NCBI GenBank assembly: GCA_938015295.1
Contig: CALLQB010000011.1
Location: forward strand, 1 to 61,965
Origin: an uncultured Acidimicrobiales bacterium
GTDB taxonomy: Bacteria; Actinomycetota; Acidimicrobiia; Acidimicrobiales; SHLQ01
Direction: 5' to 3'
DNA: 61,965 nucleotides
Shown: piece after piece, positions 44,842 through 53,939 of the stretch
Position numbering within the stretch: the stretch's first letter is position 1
Layout of the letters: every line of letters starts with the position of its first letter
Translations under genes and position numbers: made by a program
Notes under the pieces: model-generated
Databases searched by the model: none
The model's input: only the letters and a program-made list of their open reading frames with translations
Told to the model about the DNA's origin: nothing

Positions 44842-46677
44842 TCAGCTGAGGAGATTTCGCACCTCAGCGGCTATGCCTTCGGCGTCGAGTCCGAGCTCGA
44901 TGAGAATTGCGTCGGCCTTACCCTGGGGTACATAGCTGACCGGTACGCCGTGGACCTTCACGCGAGCGTCGCTGCCGGTCTCGTTGATTGCGTCACGAAT
45001 AGCGTCGCCGATGCCGCCCGAACGAAGGCCGTCTTCGGCGGTGAGCACGAAGGAATGGTTACTGGCATCGGCGATCATCTCGGTGTCGAGCGGCTTGACC
45101 ACCCGCGGATCCCATACCGTCGCCTCGATGCCCTCGGCAGCCAAAAGGTCGGCGGCTGCCAAACAATCGGCCAACATCTTGCCGACCCCGATGAGGCACA
45201 CTTCGGAGCCACCCGACCGAGCCTTGCGTGCGCTGAAGCCACTACCAACTTCGTTCTCGGGTACTTCGACCGCAGCGGTCTTGGACCAACGAATCGCAGC
45301 GGGGCCATCGCAGAGTTCGACAGCGTCTTCGAACATCACCTGAAGTTCTTGGTAACTCGACGGAGCAAAGATGGTCATGCCGGGCACCTTTGACAGGAGC
45401 ACCATATCGAGCACGCCGTGATGTGAAGGGCCGTCGTCGCCGGTGATGCCAGCGCGATCGAGACAAAAGATGACCGGCAGGTTGTGCAAGCCAACATCGA
45501 GGTTGACCTGGTCGATAGCCCGGGTAAGAAAGGTGGAGTACAACGCGAAGACCGGCCGGAGGCCACCCATCGCCATGCCAGCAGCTGCGGTGACGGCATG
45601 TTGTTCGGCGATGCCGACATCGAAGCAGCGTTCGGGGAAACGTTGACTGAACGGCAGGAGCCCGGTGCTGTCGGGCATCGCTGCGGTGATGGCCACAATT
45701 TCGGGATGGTTCTCGGCCTGCTTGATCAGCGCCTCGGTGAATGCTGCGGTGTAGCTACCGGGTTTCACCGATCCCATGTCGTGCATGTTTTTGATCGGGT
45801 CGGCTTCGGCCGGTGCATACCCTCGACCCTTTTGGGTCAGAACGTGCACAACGGTTGGTCCGCTGAACCTGGTGGCGTCGTTGAGTGCCTGTTCGAGGCC
45901 CTCAACGTCGTGACCGTCGAACGGACCCAGATACCGAACGCCGAGGTTCTCGAAGAATGCTGGTGGCTCCCAGAGTTCACGGATGGCGGCCTTGGTGGCG
46001 CCGATACCGCGTTCGACCTGGTCGCCGACCCACGGAATGTTTTGGGCGATGCGTTCCATCCGGGCTTGGCGGCGCATGTAGACCGGGTTCGACCGAATGC
46101 GAACGAGACTCTCGCTGAGCATCGAAACGGTGGGCGCATATGACCGGCCGTTGTCGTTGAGCACGATAGTGACGTCGCTACCAGCGTGCCCAAGGTTGTT
46201 GAGGCCTTCAAACGCCATGCCGCCGGTCATCGACCCGTCGCCGATTACCGCAACGATGTGGCGTTTCTCGCCGACCGAGGATGCCTGTGCCGTAGCGAGA
46301 CCGTGCGCATAGGAGAGGACGGTCGAGGCGTGACTGTTTTCGATCCAGTCGTGTTCGGACTCGGTCCTGCTTGGATAGCCCGATAGGCCGCCGTGTTTGC
46401 GTAACTGTTCGAAGTTGGCTGTGCGCCCGGTGACCATTTTGTGGACATAGGCCTGATGGCCGGTATCCCACAGAAGAATGTCGTTTGGTGAGTCGAAGAC
46501 TCGGTGCAGCGCCAAGGTGAGTTCGACAACGCCGAGGTTCGAGCCGAGGTGGCCGCCGGCTTTTGAGACCGTGTCGACGATGAACTCTCGGATTTCGCCA
46601 GACAACGTGTCGAGCTGCGCATAGCTGAGCTTGCGCAGATCGGCCGGGCTGGAAACGGAGTCGAGAAGGGTGGGCAT
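44842..46677 (-). CDS. dxs: 1-deoxy-D-xylulose-5-phosphate synthase
   Basis: 611 residues, slightly shorter than average. It opens MPTLLDSVSSPADLRKL and has the thiamine-diphosphate motif GDGSMTGGMAFEGLNN, the His of HDWIENSHAS, and the transketolase central domain DVGIAEQHAVTAAAGMA. It makes DXP from pyruvate and glyceraldehyde 3-phosphate, feeding isoprenoids including undecaprenyl carriers used by MurJ/UppP-dependent wall synthesis. ATG 46677 is the family start; the longer open frame upstream overlaps the PAP2 gene in another frame. Confidence 0.96.
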   Translation of the reverse strand: MPTLLDSVSSPADLRKLSYAQLDTLSGEIREFIVDTVSKAGGHLGSNLGVVELTLALHRVFDSPNDILLWDTGHQAYVHKMVTGRTANFEQLRKHGGLSGYPSRTESEHDWIENSHASTVLSYAHGLATAQASSVGEKRHIVAVIGDGSMTGGMAFEGLNNLGHAGSDVTIVLNDNGRSYAPTVSMLSESLVRIRSNPVYMRRQARMERIAQNIPWVGDQVERGIGATKAAIRELWEPPAFFENLGVRYLGPFDGHDVEGLEQALNDATRFSGPTVVHVLTQKGRGYAPAEADPIKNMHDMGSVKPGSYTAAFTEALIKQAENHPEIVAITAAMPDSTGLLPFSQRFPERCFDVGIAEQHAVTAAAGMAMGGLRPVFALYSTFLTRAIDQVNLDVGLHNLPVIFCLDRAGITGDDGPSHHGVLDMVLLSKVPGMTIFAPSSYQELQVMFEDAVELCDGPAAIRWSKTAAVEVPENEVGSGFSARKARSGGSEVCLIGVGKMLADCLAAADLLAAEGIEATVWDPRVVKPLDTEMIADASNHSFVLTAEDGLRSGGIGDAIRDAINETGSDARVKVHGVPVSYVPQGKADAILIELGLDAEGIAAEVRNLLS

Positions 46678-46784
46678 ATGCAGAGGTATTGGGGAGGTAC
46701 CAGAGTTGAGGACCAGAATTTCTGGTGTACAACCATCGAACCTAGTGGTGTTTATCGTATCGGGGACAAGAGCGGCGGCCGGTG

Positions 46785-47690
46785 TTAAGTGGGTGGGGTC
46801 TTTGTAGCGATTTGATGAAGAGACGGTTTGATCGACGCGTAGAAGACACGCGCGATGAGGTAGGCGACGCCGAGGGCGATAGCTCCACCCAGCGCATCGA
46901 TCCAGTAGTGGTTGCCGGTGACGACAATCGCGAAAAGGGTGAGCAGCGGGTACAGCGCCAGAAACCACCGGCCGAACCGGTTGTGGAGTACGGGAACGAC
47001 AGCGATAGCGCACCAGGTTGCCCAAGCGAAGTGCAGGCTGGGCATGGCCGCGTACTGGTTCGATATGGATTGCATGGTTCCGGAATCGAACGACCAGAGA
47101 CCACCGTATTCGGCGACCGAATCGACGAACGCATACTGGCCGCCGCCAAATCGGAGTCCGCCGAACGGGCCCGAGACGTTGAGAAGGCGGGGCGGCATCA
47201 GTGGGAAAGCGGAGAAGCCGAACAGCGCGATCGCGGTAGTGAGGGCAAAGGTTGACCGCCAAAGCCCGTATCGAGCGGGTGCTTTGCGATACAGGTACAC
47301 GAAACAAAAGATGGTGGCGCCGAAATGCAACGTGCCATAAAAGATGTTCCAGCTTTGGAAGAACCAGCCAGAGTCGCCAAACCACGATTGAATTCGCTGC
47401 TCGTGGAACAGACCGAGCTTGCGTTCGATGTCGATTACTCGTTCGGCGTTCTGATACGCGAGCTCCGGGTCGACCGCTGCCGAACCAAACTGGTTTCGAA
47501 CCATGGAGTAGACGACGTAGAAACTCAGCACGGTGCCAACTTCTATCCACCAACGACGATTCGCGCCAGCGGCGACTCTGGGCGTAGCGAGTTCGGCCGT
47601 GAGGCTCACGCAATCACCGTGGGAGGAACCGTCATACACACGTTTGTAAAGGCTTTCCGGCGCAGAAGGGAGTTGGACGAGAGGCGACAT
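46785..47690 (-). CDS. PAP2-superfamily membrane protein, inositolphosphotransferase (AUR1)-like
   Basis: About 301 residues with six membrane helices. The PAP2 active-site pieces are FPLMPPR, YAAMPSLHFAW (with the first His) and GNHYWIDALGG (with the second His), in the arrangement seen in AUR1-like inositolphosphoryl transferases. Actinobacterial relatives act on lipid phosphates or transfer phosphoinositol; the substrate here is unknown. It lies 107 bases upstream of dxs on the same strand. The start is uncertain: GTG 47711, ATG 47690 or a GTG further in. Confidence 0.82.
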   Translation of the reverse strand: MSPLVQLPSAPESLYKRVYDGSSHGDCVSLTAELATPRVAAGANRRWWIEVGTVLSFYVVYSMVRNQFGSAAVDPELAYQNAERVIDIERKLGLFHEQRIQSWFGDSGWFFQSWNIFYGTLHFGATIFCFVYLYRKAPARYGLWRSTFALTTAIALFGFSAFPLMPPRLLNVSGPFGGLRFGGGQYAFVDSVAEYGGLWSFDSGTMQSISNQYAAMPSLHFAWATWCAIAVVPVLHNRFGRWFLALYPLLTLFAIVVTGNHYWIDALGGAIALGVAYLIARVFYASIKPSLHQIATKTPPT

Positions 47691-47840
47691 CGACTGGTTG
47701 CCACCCAGCACGTGAGCCTAACGGAAGAGTTCGGCCCGCTCGGGTCAAGCGCACCAAGGGCGGGCCATCGAGCACGAAATCGTCAAGTTCGGGCAAAAAC
47801 CTGTCGATGCCAGCGGAACCCGATTACGCAGGACGAAACA

Positions 47841-49010
47841 ATGTTTTCTCTTCCCAAATGCACCCAGAACGCCACGTTCCGATTGCTGGCCATGCTTCTT
47901 GTCGTTGTTGTTGGCGCTTCGGCGTGCGCGAACACGCCACCGACTGCGAGCAGTACCGCCCCGGAATCCGCCGAGGCTGTTGTCGACGATCCGAACCTGC
48001 TGGTCGAAGGCGACGCCGGAGTCGAGAACGAAGATGCGGAGGATGAATCCTCCGAGGAGGGAACTTCCGACAGCGAGGCCGCTGTCACGACGACCGACGA
48101 GCAAGACGGTGAACCGGTCGAGGAGGGCGAAGCTCTTGGCGATGACAAACAAACCCCTGCGCCAGTGACGGAGGATGCGGACGACATCGACGAGACCGAA
48201 ACGTCAGACGACTCCGAAGATCCGGAAGCCGAAGAATTAGGAACCGATGATGGGGCGACCGACGAAAGTGCGGCTGAGTCGACTGCATCGATCCCAGAGA
48301 AACTTGCGTTCTCCGCCGACACCGTTGCCAGCTACGACACGATGCTGTTTGCCTTTTCGGTCGAAATGACCGGCGGTGGCACATCGTTCGCTCTTGACGG
48401 ACAGGGCGCTGTCGACGGCGACACGATGGCACTGCAGATCGACATGAGCGGACTTGCGGACGCCATGGAGATCGGCGACGACCCAGAAGCTGCGGCCCTC
48501 TTTGCCAAGCCGATGACCGTTGTTTCCGACGGCACGACCGACTTTGTTCGCTGGGCGCCAGCAACCGAACTCAACGGCCTCGGTGATGTGTGGATCCACA
48601 TGCCGTCGGACACCTCGACCTCACCGGCGATTGATGGCATCGCCTACGACCCCCAAACATTCCTCGCCACGCTGTACGGAGCAGATGAAGATGTTGTCGA
48701 GATCGGTACCAAAGACATCGACGGCGTCACCGTCACCGGCTACCGCGGCACGTTCTCCATCGACGACGCGTTCCTTGGACAAAGCATTGCAGCGGTTGAC
48801 GACGACCTCTCGCAGCTTGGCGACGTCGTTGCAACCGTGTGGATCGACGACGATGGTCTGGTTCGCCAGGTCACCTCAGAATTCATGATGATTGGCTTGT
48901 CGTACCGCACAGACATGACCATGTCGTCGTTCGGTGAACCCGTAAACATCACCATCCCCGACATTGCCGACGCTGTGTCAGCCGAAGAGGTCCCGGGATT
49001 CCTGGAGTAG
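47841..49010 (+). CDS. LppX/LprG-like lipoprotein with acidic linker
   Basis: 389 residues. A signal with lipobox (LLVVVVGASAC) anchors it at about residue 29. Residues 30 to about 155 are a Glu/Asp/Ser/Thr-rich linker. The rest (SYDTMLFAFSVEMTGGGTSFALDGQGAVDGDTMAL onward, ATVWIDDDGLVRQVTSEF) has the alternating strands of the LppX/LprA-F-G half-barrel that carries lipids in mycobacteria. The match is by pattern, so lipid binding is inferred. ATG 47841 is chosen for the signal peptide. It is divergent from the PAP2 gene, and its stop abuts that of the thioesterase gene. Confidence 0.7.
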   Translation: MFSLPKCTQNATFRLLAMLLVVVVGASACANTPPTASSTAPESAEAVVDDPNLLVEGDAGVENEDAEDESSEEGTSDSEAAVTTTDEQDGEPVEEGEALGDDKQTPAPVTEDADDIDETETSDDSEDPEAEELGTDDGATDESAAESTASIPEKLAFSADTVASYDTMLFAFSVEMTGGGTSFALDGQGAVDGDTMALQIDMSGLADAMEIGDDPEAAALFAKPMTVVSDGTTDFVRWAPATELNGLGDVWIHMPSDTSTSPAIDGIAYDPQTFLATLYGADEDVVEIGTKDIDGVTVTGYRGTFSIDDAFLGQSIAAVDDDLSQLGDVVATVWIDDDGLVRQVTSEFMMIGLSYRTDMTMSSFGEPVNITIPDIADAVSAEEVPGFLE

Positions 49011-49457
49011 CTAGCTCGGGGGAGCGGCGGTCTTTTCGAGGAACCGTTCGGTGTCGACCAGAACCCGAATGACGTGACCCTGCGCAACGACACTGCCATC
49101 TTCGGTGAGCTCGACAGCAAAGGTCAGTCGGCGGCCGTCGACCCGTTCGAGCACTGCCGTCGCAAGTACCTCAGCGCCGTGAGCCGTTGGGCTTACATGA
49201 TCGAGGTGCACACGCATGCCCACCGTGGTGCTGCCCGGACTGAGTTCGCCTGCGACAGCAGCGACAGTTGCTTCTTCGACAAGCGCTACAACACGGGGCG
49301 TGCCGAGCACCGGCACGTCGCCTGATTTAAAGGCGATTGCCAAGTCTTCTTTGGCTACGACCAACGTCGCTACACCCTGCAGTCCAGATTCCAGAGGCAC
49401 GGGCGGTACAGTAAGGCCCGCGACGCATGTTGGCCAGTATTCGGCCAAAATCTTCAC
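49011..49457 (-). CDS. Hotdog-fold thioesterase, FlK-like
   Basis: Up to 148 residues. The pattern VVALVEEATVAAVAGELSPGSTTVGMRVHLDHVSPTAHGAEV, split across short blocks, is that of the fluoroacetyl-CoA thioesterase (FlK)-like family: the E-x-A pair on the hotdog helix, TVGM, H-x-x-P-T, and GRRLTFAVE. Most relatives are acyl-CoA thioesterases of unknown substrate. The start is uncertain; about 20 residues at the N-terminus are not like the family and a GTG near 49400 is possible. Confidence 0.75.
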   Translation of the reverse strand: MKILAEYWPTCVAGLTVPPVPLESGLQGVATLVVAKEDLAIAFKSGDVPVLGTPRVVALVEEATVAAVAGELSPGSTTVGMRVHLDHVSPTAHGAEVLATAVLERVDGRRLTFAVELTEDGSVVAQGHVIRVLVDTERFLEKTAAPPS

Positions 49458-49558
49458 CCATGCCGACCAAGGCTGCCGACTCGTTCACGTGAACCCGTAG
49501 GCAAAGAACCCGATTCAGAAGAAATTTCTCAGCCGTTAGCAAAGCAGAAGGCAGAACT

Positions 49559-50950
49559 GTGCTCGACGAAGCCATTGTTGCAAACACCATCTCTACAGCT
49601 CTCGACACCGGCGGTGATTTCGCCGAAGTGTTCGTCGAGGACAAACGTTCGTCGTCAGCGGTGCTTGACGACGGCAAAATTGAAGAACTGACCTCGGGCC
49701 GAGACCGCGGCGCCGGCATTCGGGTCGTGGTCGGCGACACCACAGGCTTTGCTCACACCGCTGACCTGAGCGAAAAGGGATTGGGCGATGCCGCCCGCGC
49801 TGCGGCGGCTGCTGCAGCCGGCGGAGGTGGCGGAACCCGAACGGTCTCGCTGACCCGCCAGCAAGCACCAAACCCGAACTCGGTGCAGGTGTACCCGGCC
49901 GACGTGCCAAAGGCCACCAAGGTCGACCTCTTGCAGCAAGCCGACGCCGCAGCCCGGCAAGTTGGCGATGCCATTAGTCAGGTGTCGGCGCGCTATGGCG
50001 ATAGCCGACGACAGATCATGGTTGCCAACAGCGATGGCCTTCTCGCTTCCGACGATCAGGTGAAGACGTTGTTCTCGGTTGGCTGTGTCGCGGTGGGCGA
50101 CACCGGCATGCAAACCGGCCGTGAATCGGTCGGCCACACCATTGGCTTCGAACTGTTCGAACGCCACGATGTCACCGAGATCGCCCGCACGGCAGCGCAG
50201 CGTGCGCTAACTAAACTCGACGCCATTGCTGCCCCGAGCGGCACGATGCCGGTTGTGGTTGGCCCCGGCGGTGGCGGCGTGCTTTTCCACGAAGCCTGTG
50301 GCCACGGACTCGAGGCTGACCTGGTCGCAAAATCGGCGTCGGTGTTCGCCGGACGTAAAGGCGAACAAGTTGCCACCGACTTGGTGACACTGATCGACGA
50401 CGGCACCATGAGCGCCGAATGGGGCGCGTTCTCCATCGATGACGAGGGTAAACCTGCTCAACAAAATGTGCTGATCGAGAACGGCGTGCTCACCGACTAC
50501 ATGTGGGATGAACTGCGGGCCCGCAAAGAAGGTCGCCCAAGTTCGGGCAACGGCCGCCGCCAGAGTTATCAGCACCTTCCGATGGTGCGTATGACCAACA
50601 CCTACATCGCCAACGGTCCCGATAATCCGGCCGATATCGTCGCAGCGACCGAACGAGGCGTCTACGTTGCCCAGCTCGGCGGCGGCCAGGTCAACACGAC
50701 CACTGGCGACTTCGTTTTTGGCATGCTCGAGGCCTATCTGATCGAAGACGGCAAGATCACCACACCGCTGCGCGAGGGCAACCTGATCGGCAACGGCCCC
50801 GAGGTGCTGACCCGGATCGACATGCTCGGCAACGATTTCGCGATGGGCTCGCCCGGAACATGCGGAAAAGACGGACAAGGTGTACCGGTTGGCGACGGAA
50901 CCCCGACCTTGCGTGTGACCGCCCTGACCGTTGGCGGCACCGCAGCATGA
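49559..50950 (+). CDS. tldD: Metalloprotease TldD
   Basis: 463 residues. The zinc motif HExxxH reads HEACGHGLE at about residue 243, and the C-terminal half has the TldD signatures RMTNTYI and GGQVNTTTGDFVFG. TldD pairs with TldE to form a hetero-oligomeric peptidase that degrades unfolded peptides and in some bacteria matures peptide products. A Gly/Ala-rich insert lies near 80-95. The next gene overlaps by four bases. Confidence 0.95.
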   Translation: MLDEAIVANTISTALDTGGDFAEVFVEDKRSSSAVLDDGKIEELTSGRDRGAGIRVVVGDTTGFAHTADLSEKGLGDAARAAAAAAAGGGGGTRTVSLTRQQAPNPNSVQVYPADVPKATKVDLLQQADAAARQVGDAISQVSARYGDSRRQIMVANSDGLLASDDQVKTLFSVGCVAVGDTGMQTGRESVGHTIGFELFERHDVTEIARTAAQRALTKLDAIAAPSGTMPVVVGPGGGGVLFHEACGHGLEADLVAKSASVFAGRKGEQVATDLVTLIDDGTMSAEWGAFSIDDEGKPAQQNVLIENGVLTDYMWDELRARKEGRPSSGNGRRQSYQHLPMVRMTNTYIANGPDNPADIVAATERGVYVAQLGGGQVNTTTGDFVFGMLEAYLIEDGKITTPLREGNLIGNGPEVLTRIDMLGNDFAMGSPGTCGKDGQGVPVGDGTPTLRVTALTVGGTAA

Positions 50951-52287
50951 GCGAAATCCTCGAACTTGCCGACCGCGTGCTCGCGCTGGCAAACGACGGC
51001 GAACAGCTCGAAGTAGTGGTCGTGAAATCCAGCGACACCGAGATCCGGGTGTATGAAGGCGATATCGAATCGCTTACCACCGCCGATTCGCAGGGTGTTG
51101 GTATTCGGGTTATCGCCGACCACAAGCAGGGTTTTGCCTATGCGGGGTCGCTCGACATGGAGGTCATCGTCGAAACGTTGGCCGACGCTCGCGACAACGC
51201 GACCTTTGGCACGCCCGATGAGTTTCTTGGTCTTGCTGAGCCCGACGGCATCGAGCCGGTCGAACTCGATCTGTACCGCGATGTAACGGTTGCCAGCACT
51301 GCCGAAAAGATTGAGCTGGCAAAAGAACTTGAGGCCGCCGCTGCCGCAGCCGAACCGCGTATTCAGGCGGTCGAAAGCTCGGATTACTACGACGGTGCCT
51401 ATGAGGCCGCTGTTGTGACGACCACTGGCATTCGGTCGGCTAGCCGCGAATCGTCTGCATATGTGTCGGTGAGCGTGCTCGCAAACGAGGGCGACGACAC
51501 CCAAGACGGCTACGGCTTCGCTGTTGGCCGCGAACTCGCCGACCTCGACATCGCAAAGGCCTCGGTTGATGCTGCCGATCGGGCGACGAAGTTGCTCGGT
51601 GCGAAGCAGGCGCCCACCGAACGTCTCACCGTCGTGCTCGACCCGTACGTGGCGGCCCAGTTCACCGGCATCATCGCCTCGACCCTCAACGGCGAAATGG
51701 TCCTCAAGGGGCGTTCGCCGTTTGCCGACCGCGTCGGCGAGATGGTCGCCGACGCCATGGTGACGCTGATTGATGACCCAACCGATGCTCGCCATTTCAC
51801 CGCCAGCGGCGCCGACGGCGAAGGCATCGCCACCCGCCGCAACGTGCTGATCGATGGGGGAGAGCTGCGAAGCTTCGTGCACAACTGCTACACGGCTCGA
51901 CGCGCCGGAACGACCACAACTGGCTCGGCTGTGCGCGGTGGATTTAAGACAACCCCCGGTGTTGGCACTCGTGCAGTATCCATCCAGCCGGGCGACGTTT
52001 CGCGCGATGACCTGATCGGCGGGATTGAAAACGGGCTGCTGGTCACCAGCGTTTCGGGCCTTCATTCTGGCGTGAACCCCATCAGTGGCGACTTCTCGAC
52101 CGGCGCTGCAGGGCTGCGAATTCGCAACGGACAGCTCGCTGAGCCGGTTCGCGAGGTCACGATCGCATCGACACTGCAGCGCATGCTTCTCGATGTTCTG
52201 GCCATCGCCGACGATGTCGAGTGGCTGCCGATGTCGGCGACCGGTGTGAGTATGGCGATTGGCGATGTCACGATGTCGGGTAGCTGA
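50947..52287 (+). CDS. tldE: TldE/PmbA, partner of TldD
   Basis: 446 residues of the same fold as TldD but without HExxxH, as expected for TldE/PmbA. Landmarks are EIRVYEGDIESLTTADSQGVGIRV, NGEMVLKGRSPFADRVGE and HSGVNPISGDFSTGAAG. ATG 50947 overlaps the tldD stop (ATGA), ensuring equal synthesis of both subunits. Confidence 0.94.
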   Translation: MSEILELADRVLALANDGEQLEVVVVKSSDTEIRVYEGDIESLTTADSQGVGIRVIADHKQGFAYAGSLDMEVIVETLADARDNATFGTPDEFLGLAEPDGIEPVELDLYRDVTVASTAEKIELAKELEAAAAAAEPRIQAVESSDYYDGAYEAAVVTTTGIRSASRESSAYVSVSVLANEGDDTQDGYGFAVGRELADLDIAKASVDAADRATKLLGAKQAPTERLTVVLDPYVAAQFTGIIASTLNGEMVLKGRSPFADRVGEMVADAMVTLIDDPTDARHFTASGADGEGIATRRNVLIDGGELRSFVHNCYTARRAGTTTTGSAVRGGFKTTPGVGTRAVSIQPGDVSRDDLIGGIENGLLVTSVSGLHSGVNPISGDFSTGAAGLRIRNGQLAEPVREVTIASTLQRMLLDVLAIADDVEWLPMSATGVSMAIGDVTMSGS

Positions 52288-52385
52288 CGCCAGTACGATT
52301 TGAGGGTTCGTAGTCGTAGGCCCCCCTGCCTACTTCTCCTGTTTGCTTCCCTTCTTTGGCCGCCTCACCGGCCGATAGGACCCCA

Positions 52386-53354
52386 ATGTCTACCTTCCCC
52401 GCTGCGGTTCGTGCCGCGTTCTCCGACCGTCGCGCGGTAGCGCTCTTACTTGTCGTTGTGTTCGCTGCGCTCTTTGATGGTGCTGCCTATGCTCAGGCCG
52501 AATCTGCTGTTGCTGGAGCGATCGAGCTCACATGGCTCGATGCGGTCATTCTTGGCCTTGTGGAGGGGATTACCGAATACTTGCCGGTGAGCTCCACCGG
52601 TCACCTCTTGGTAGCAAACGACTTCCTCGGCCTCGACGACACCGCAGAAGCCGAAGCTGCAGCTGACACGTTTGCGATCTGCATCCAGTCGGGTGCGATT
52701 CTTGCGGTGCTCTTCCTGTACTGGGAACGCATCCGCCAGATGCTCGACGGACTACTCGGCCGTAGCGATGAAGGGCGCAAGATTCTCATCGCGGTGCTTG
52801 TGGCGTTTATTCCTACGGTGATCATCGGGCTCACTCTTGACTCGCTGGTCGAGGATGCACTCTTTGGTGTTGTGCCTATCGCTATCGCCTGGGTCATTGG
52901 TGGTCTGGTCATTCTTGCGTTGCAGCGCGCCAACTGGTTCGAGCGCACTACCGGTCAGCTCGGCGACCTCACCACACGAAGTGCCTTTATTATTGGTGCA
53001 CTTCAGGCCGTTGCTCTTTGGCCAGGTGTTAGCCGGTCGATGACGGTGATCATTGCCGGCGTGTTGATGGGGCTCAGTCTTCGGGCTGCAGTCGAGTTCA
53101 GCTTCCTGCTTGGTCTGCTTACGCTTACCGCAGCTACTGCCTTTGTTGGGCTGAAGGACGGTGCCGAGATGGTTAATACCTTCGGCTACGTCAATCCGCT
53201 GATCGGGCTGCTGGTTGCTTTTGTTTCTGCAGTCGCGGCGGTGAAGTGGATGGTGAGCTGGCTCAACGAAAAGGGCTTCGAGGTCTTTGGTTGGTATCGC
53301 CTGGTCATCGGCGTGCTCGCCTTCATCCTTCTTGGCGCTGGCGTTCTGGGCTAG
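52386..53354 (+). CDS. uppP: Undecaprenyl-diphosphatase (BacA/UppP family)
   Basis: 322 residues. The two signature regions are EGITEYLPVSSTGHLLVANDFLG and the PGVSRSMTVI segment. It recycles the undecaprenyl carrier after wall polymerisation. It is longer at the N-terminus than most members: residues 1-48 include an extra hydrophobic stretch ending in AYAQAES, which looks like a signal peptide. ATG 52386 is preferred over the in-frame 52356. It converges with the SAF/RcpC-like gene, 17 bases between stops. Confidence 0.93.
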   Translation: MSTFPAAVRAAFSDRRAVALLLVVVFAALFDGAAYAQAESAVAGAIELTWLDAVILGLVEGITEYLPVSSTGHLLVANDFLGLDDTAEAEAAADTFAICIQSGAILAVLFLYWERIRQMLDGLLGRSDEGRKILIAVLVAFIPTVIIGLTLDSLVEDALFGVVPIAIAWVIGGLVILALQRANWFERTTGQLGDLTTRSAFIIGALQAVALWPGVSRSMTVIIAGVLMGLSLRAAVEFSFLLGLLTLTAATAFVGLKDGAEMVNTFGYVNPLIGLLVAFVSAVAAVKWMVSWLNEKGFEVFGWYRLVIGVLAFILLGAGVLG

Positions 53355-53371
53355 GGCAGCTGCGGGCCCTT

Positions 53372-53872
53372 TCAGCCTGCGGCTACTAGCACGACGCTGC
53401 CAGTGACGATTGCTTCGACCAGTTGCGTTGCCTCGGTGGTGGGCACCGCTATGGTCACGGCCGATTCAGCGACTTCGATCACCGCCATATTGGTCAGCAT
53501 CATCGCGGCCGGCCGTTCTTCGCCAACGATGAGCGGGTCGGGTACCGAGATGACATGAACCAGGTCACCTGCGGCCACCGTGGGAGACGCGGCCGAACGC
53601 ATGACTGCCACGCCCGCATGCCCGTCTGGGAGGAGCGTTGCGGACGGGCTGTGTCCGCCGGGGTCGCTGTCGCCTAGCAACGCCGCCTCATCGGCAGCAA
53701 CGATGGGCGTCGCCTGCGGTTCGGGCTGGAACGACAAGGCAACGGCGATGGCGACCGCTGCCGAACCGACCCTCCAGAGTGTGCGATGACGGCCGGCCGC
53801 TCGACGCACGGTGGCGAAGGGGCGACGAAGTGGGGTTGTGCGCGTTGAACGGCGCGACGGACGCTCGAGCAT
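53372..53872 (-). CDS. CpaB/RcpC-like Flp pilus protein, short form
   Basis: 166 residues: a basic N-terminus, one membrane helix (about 35-50), a short linker, then a region matching the RcpC half of CpaB: LLPDGHAGVAV, AGDLVHVISVP, NMAVIEVAESAVTIAVPTTEATQLVEAI and VLVAAG. The SAF half appears absent or very reduced. CpaB/RcpC belongs to the Tad (Flp pilus) secretion system, so this may work with the Tad-like proteins at 26.6-32 kb; that link is inference. The much longer open frame up to 54997 crosses the fmdB and plsY genes and is not coding. Confidence 0.65.
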   Translation of the reverse strand: MLERPSRRSTRTTPLRRPFATVRRAAGRHRTLWRVGSAAVAIAVALSFQPEPQATPIVAADEAALLGDSDPGGHSPSATLLPDGHAGVAVMRSAASPTVAAGDLVHVISVPDPLIVGEERPAAMMLTNMAVIEVAESAVTIAVPTTEATQLVEAIVTGSVVLVAAG

Positions 53873-53939
53873 GGTGTCTCCAAGGTGGATCCGACGGTTC
53901 GGACCTTTGCTGCTGCGAGGGGAAGTCGCGTGCCTTAGT

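Noticed and set aside
46678..47613. Extension of the dxs frame to 923 codons
   Set aside because: The upstream part overlaps the PAP2 gene in another frame, and dxs has a clear family start at 46677.
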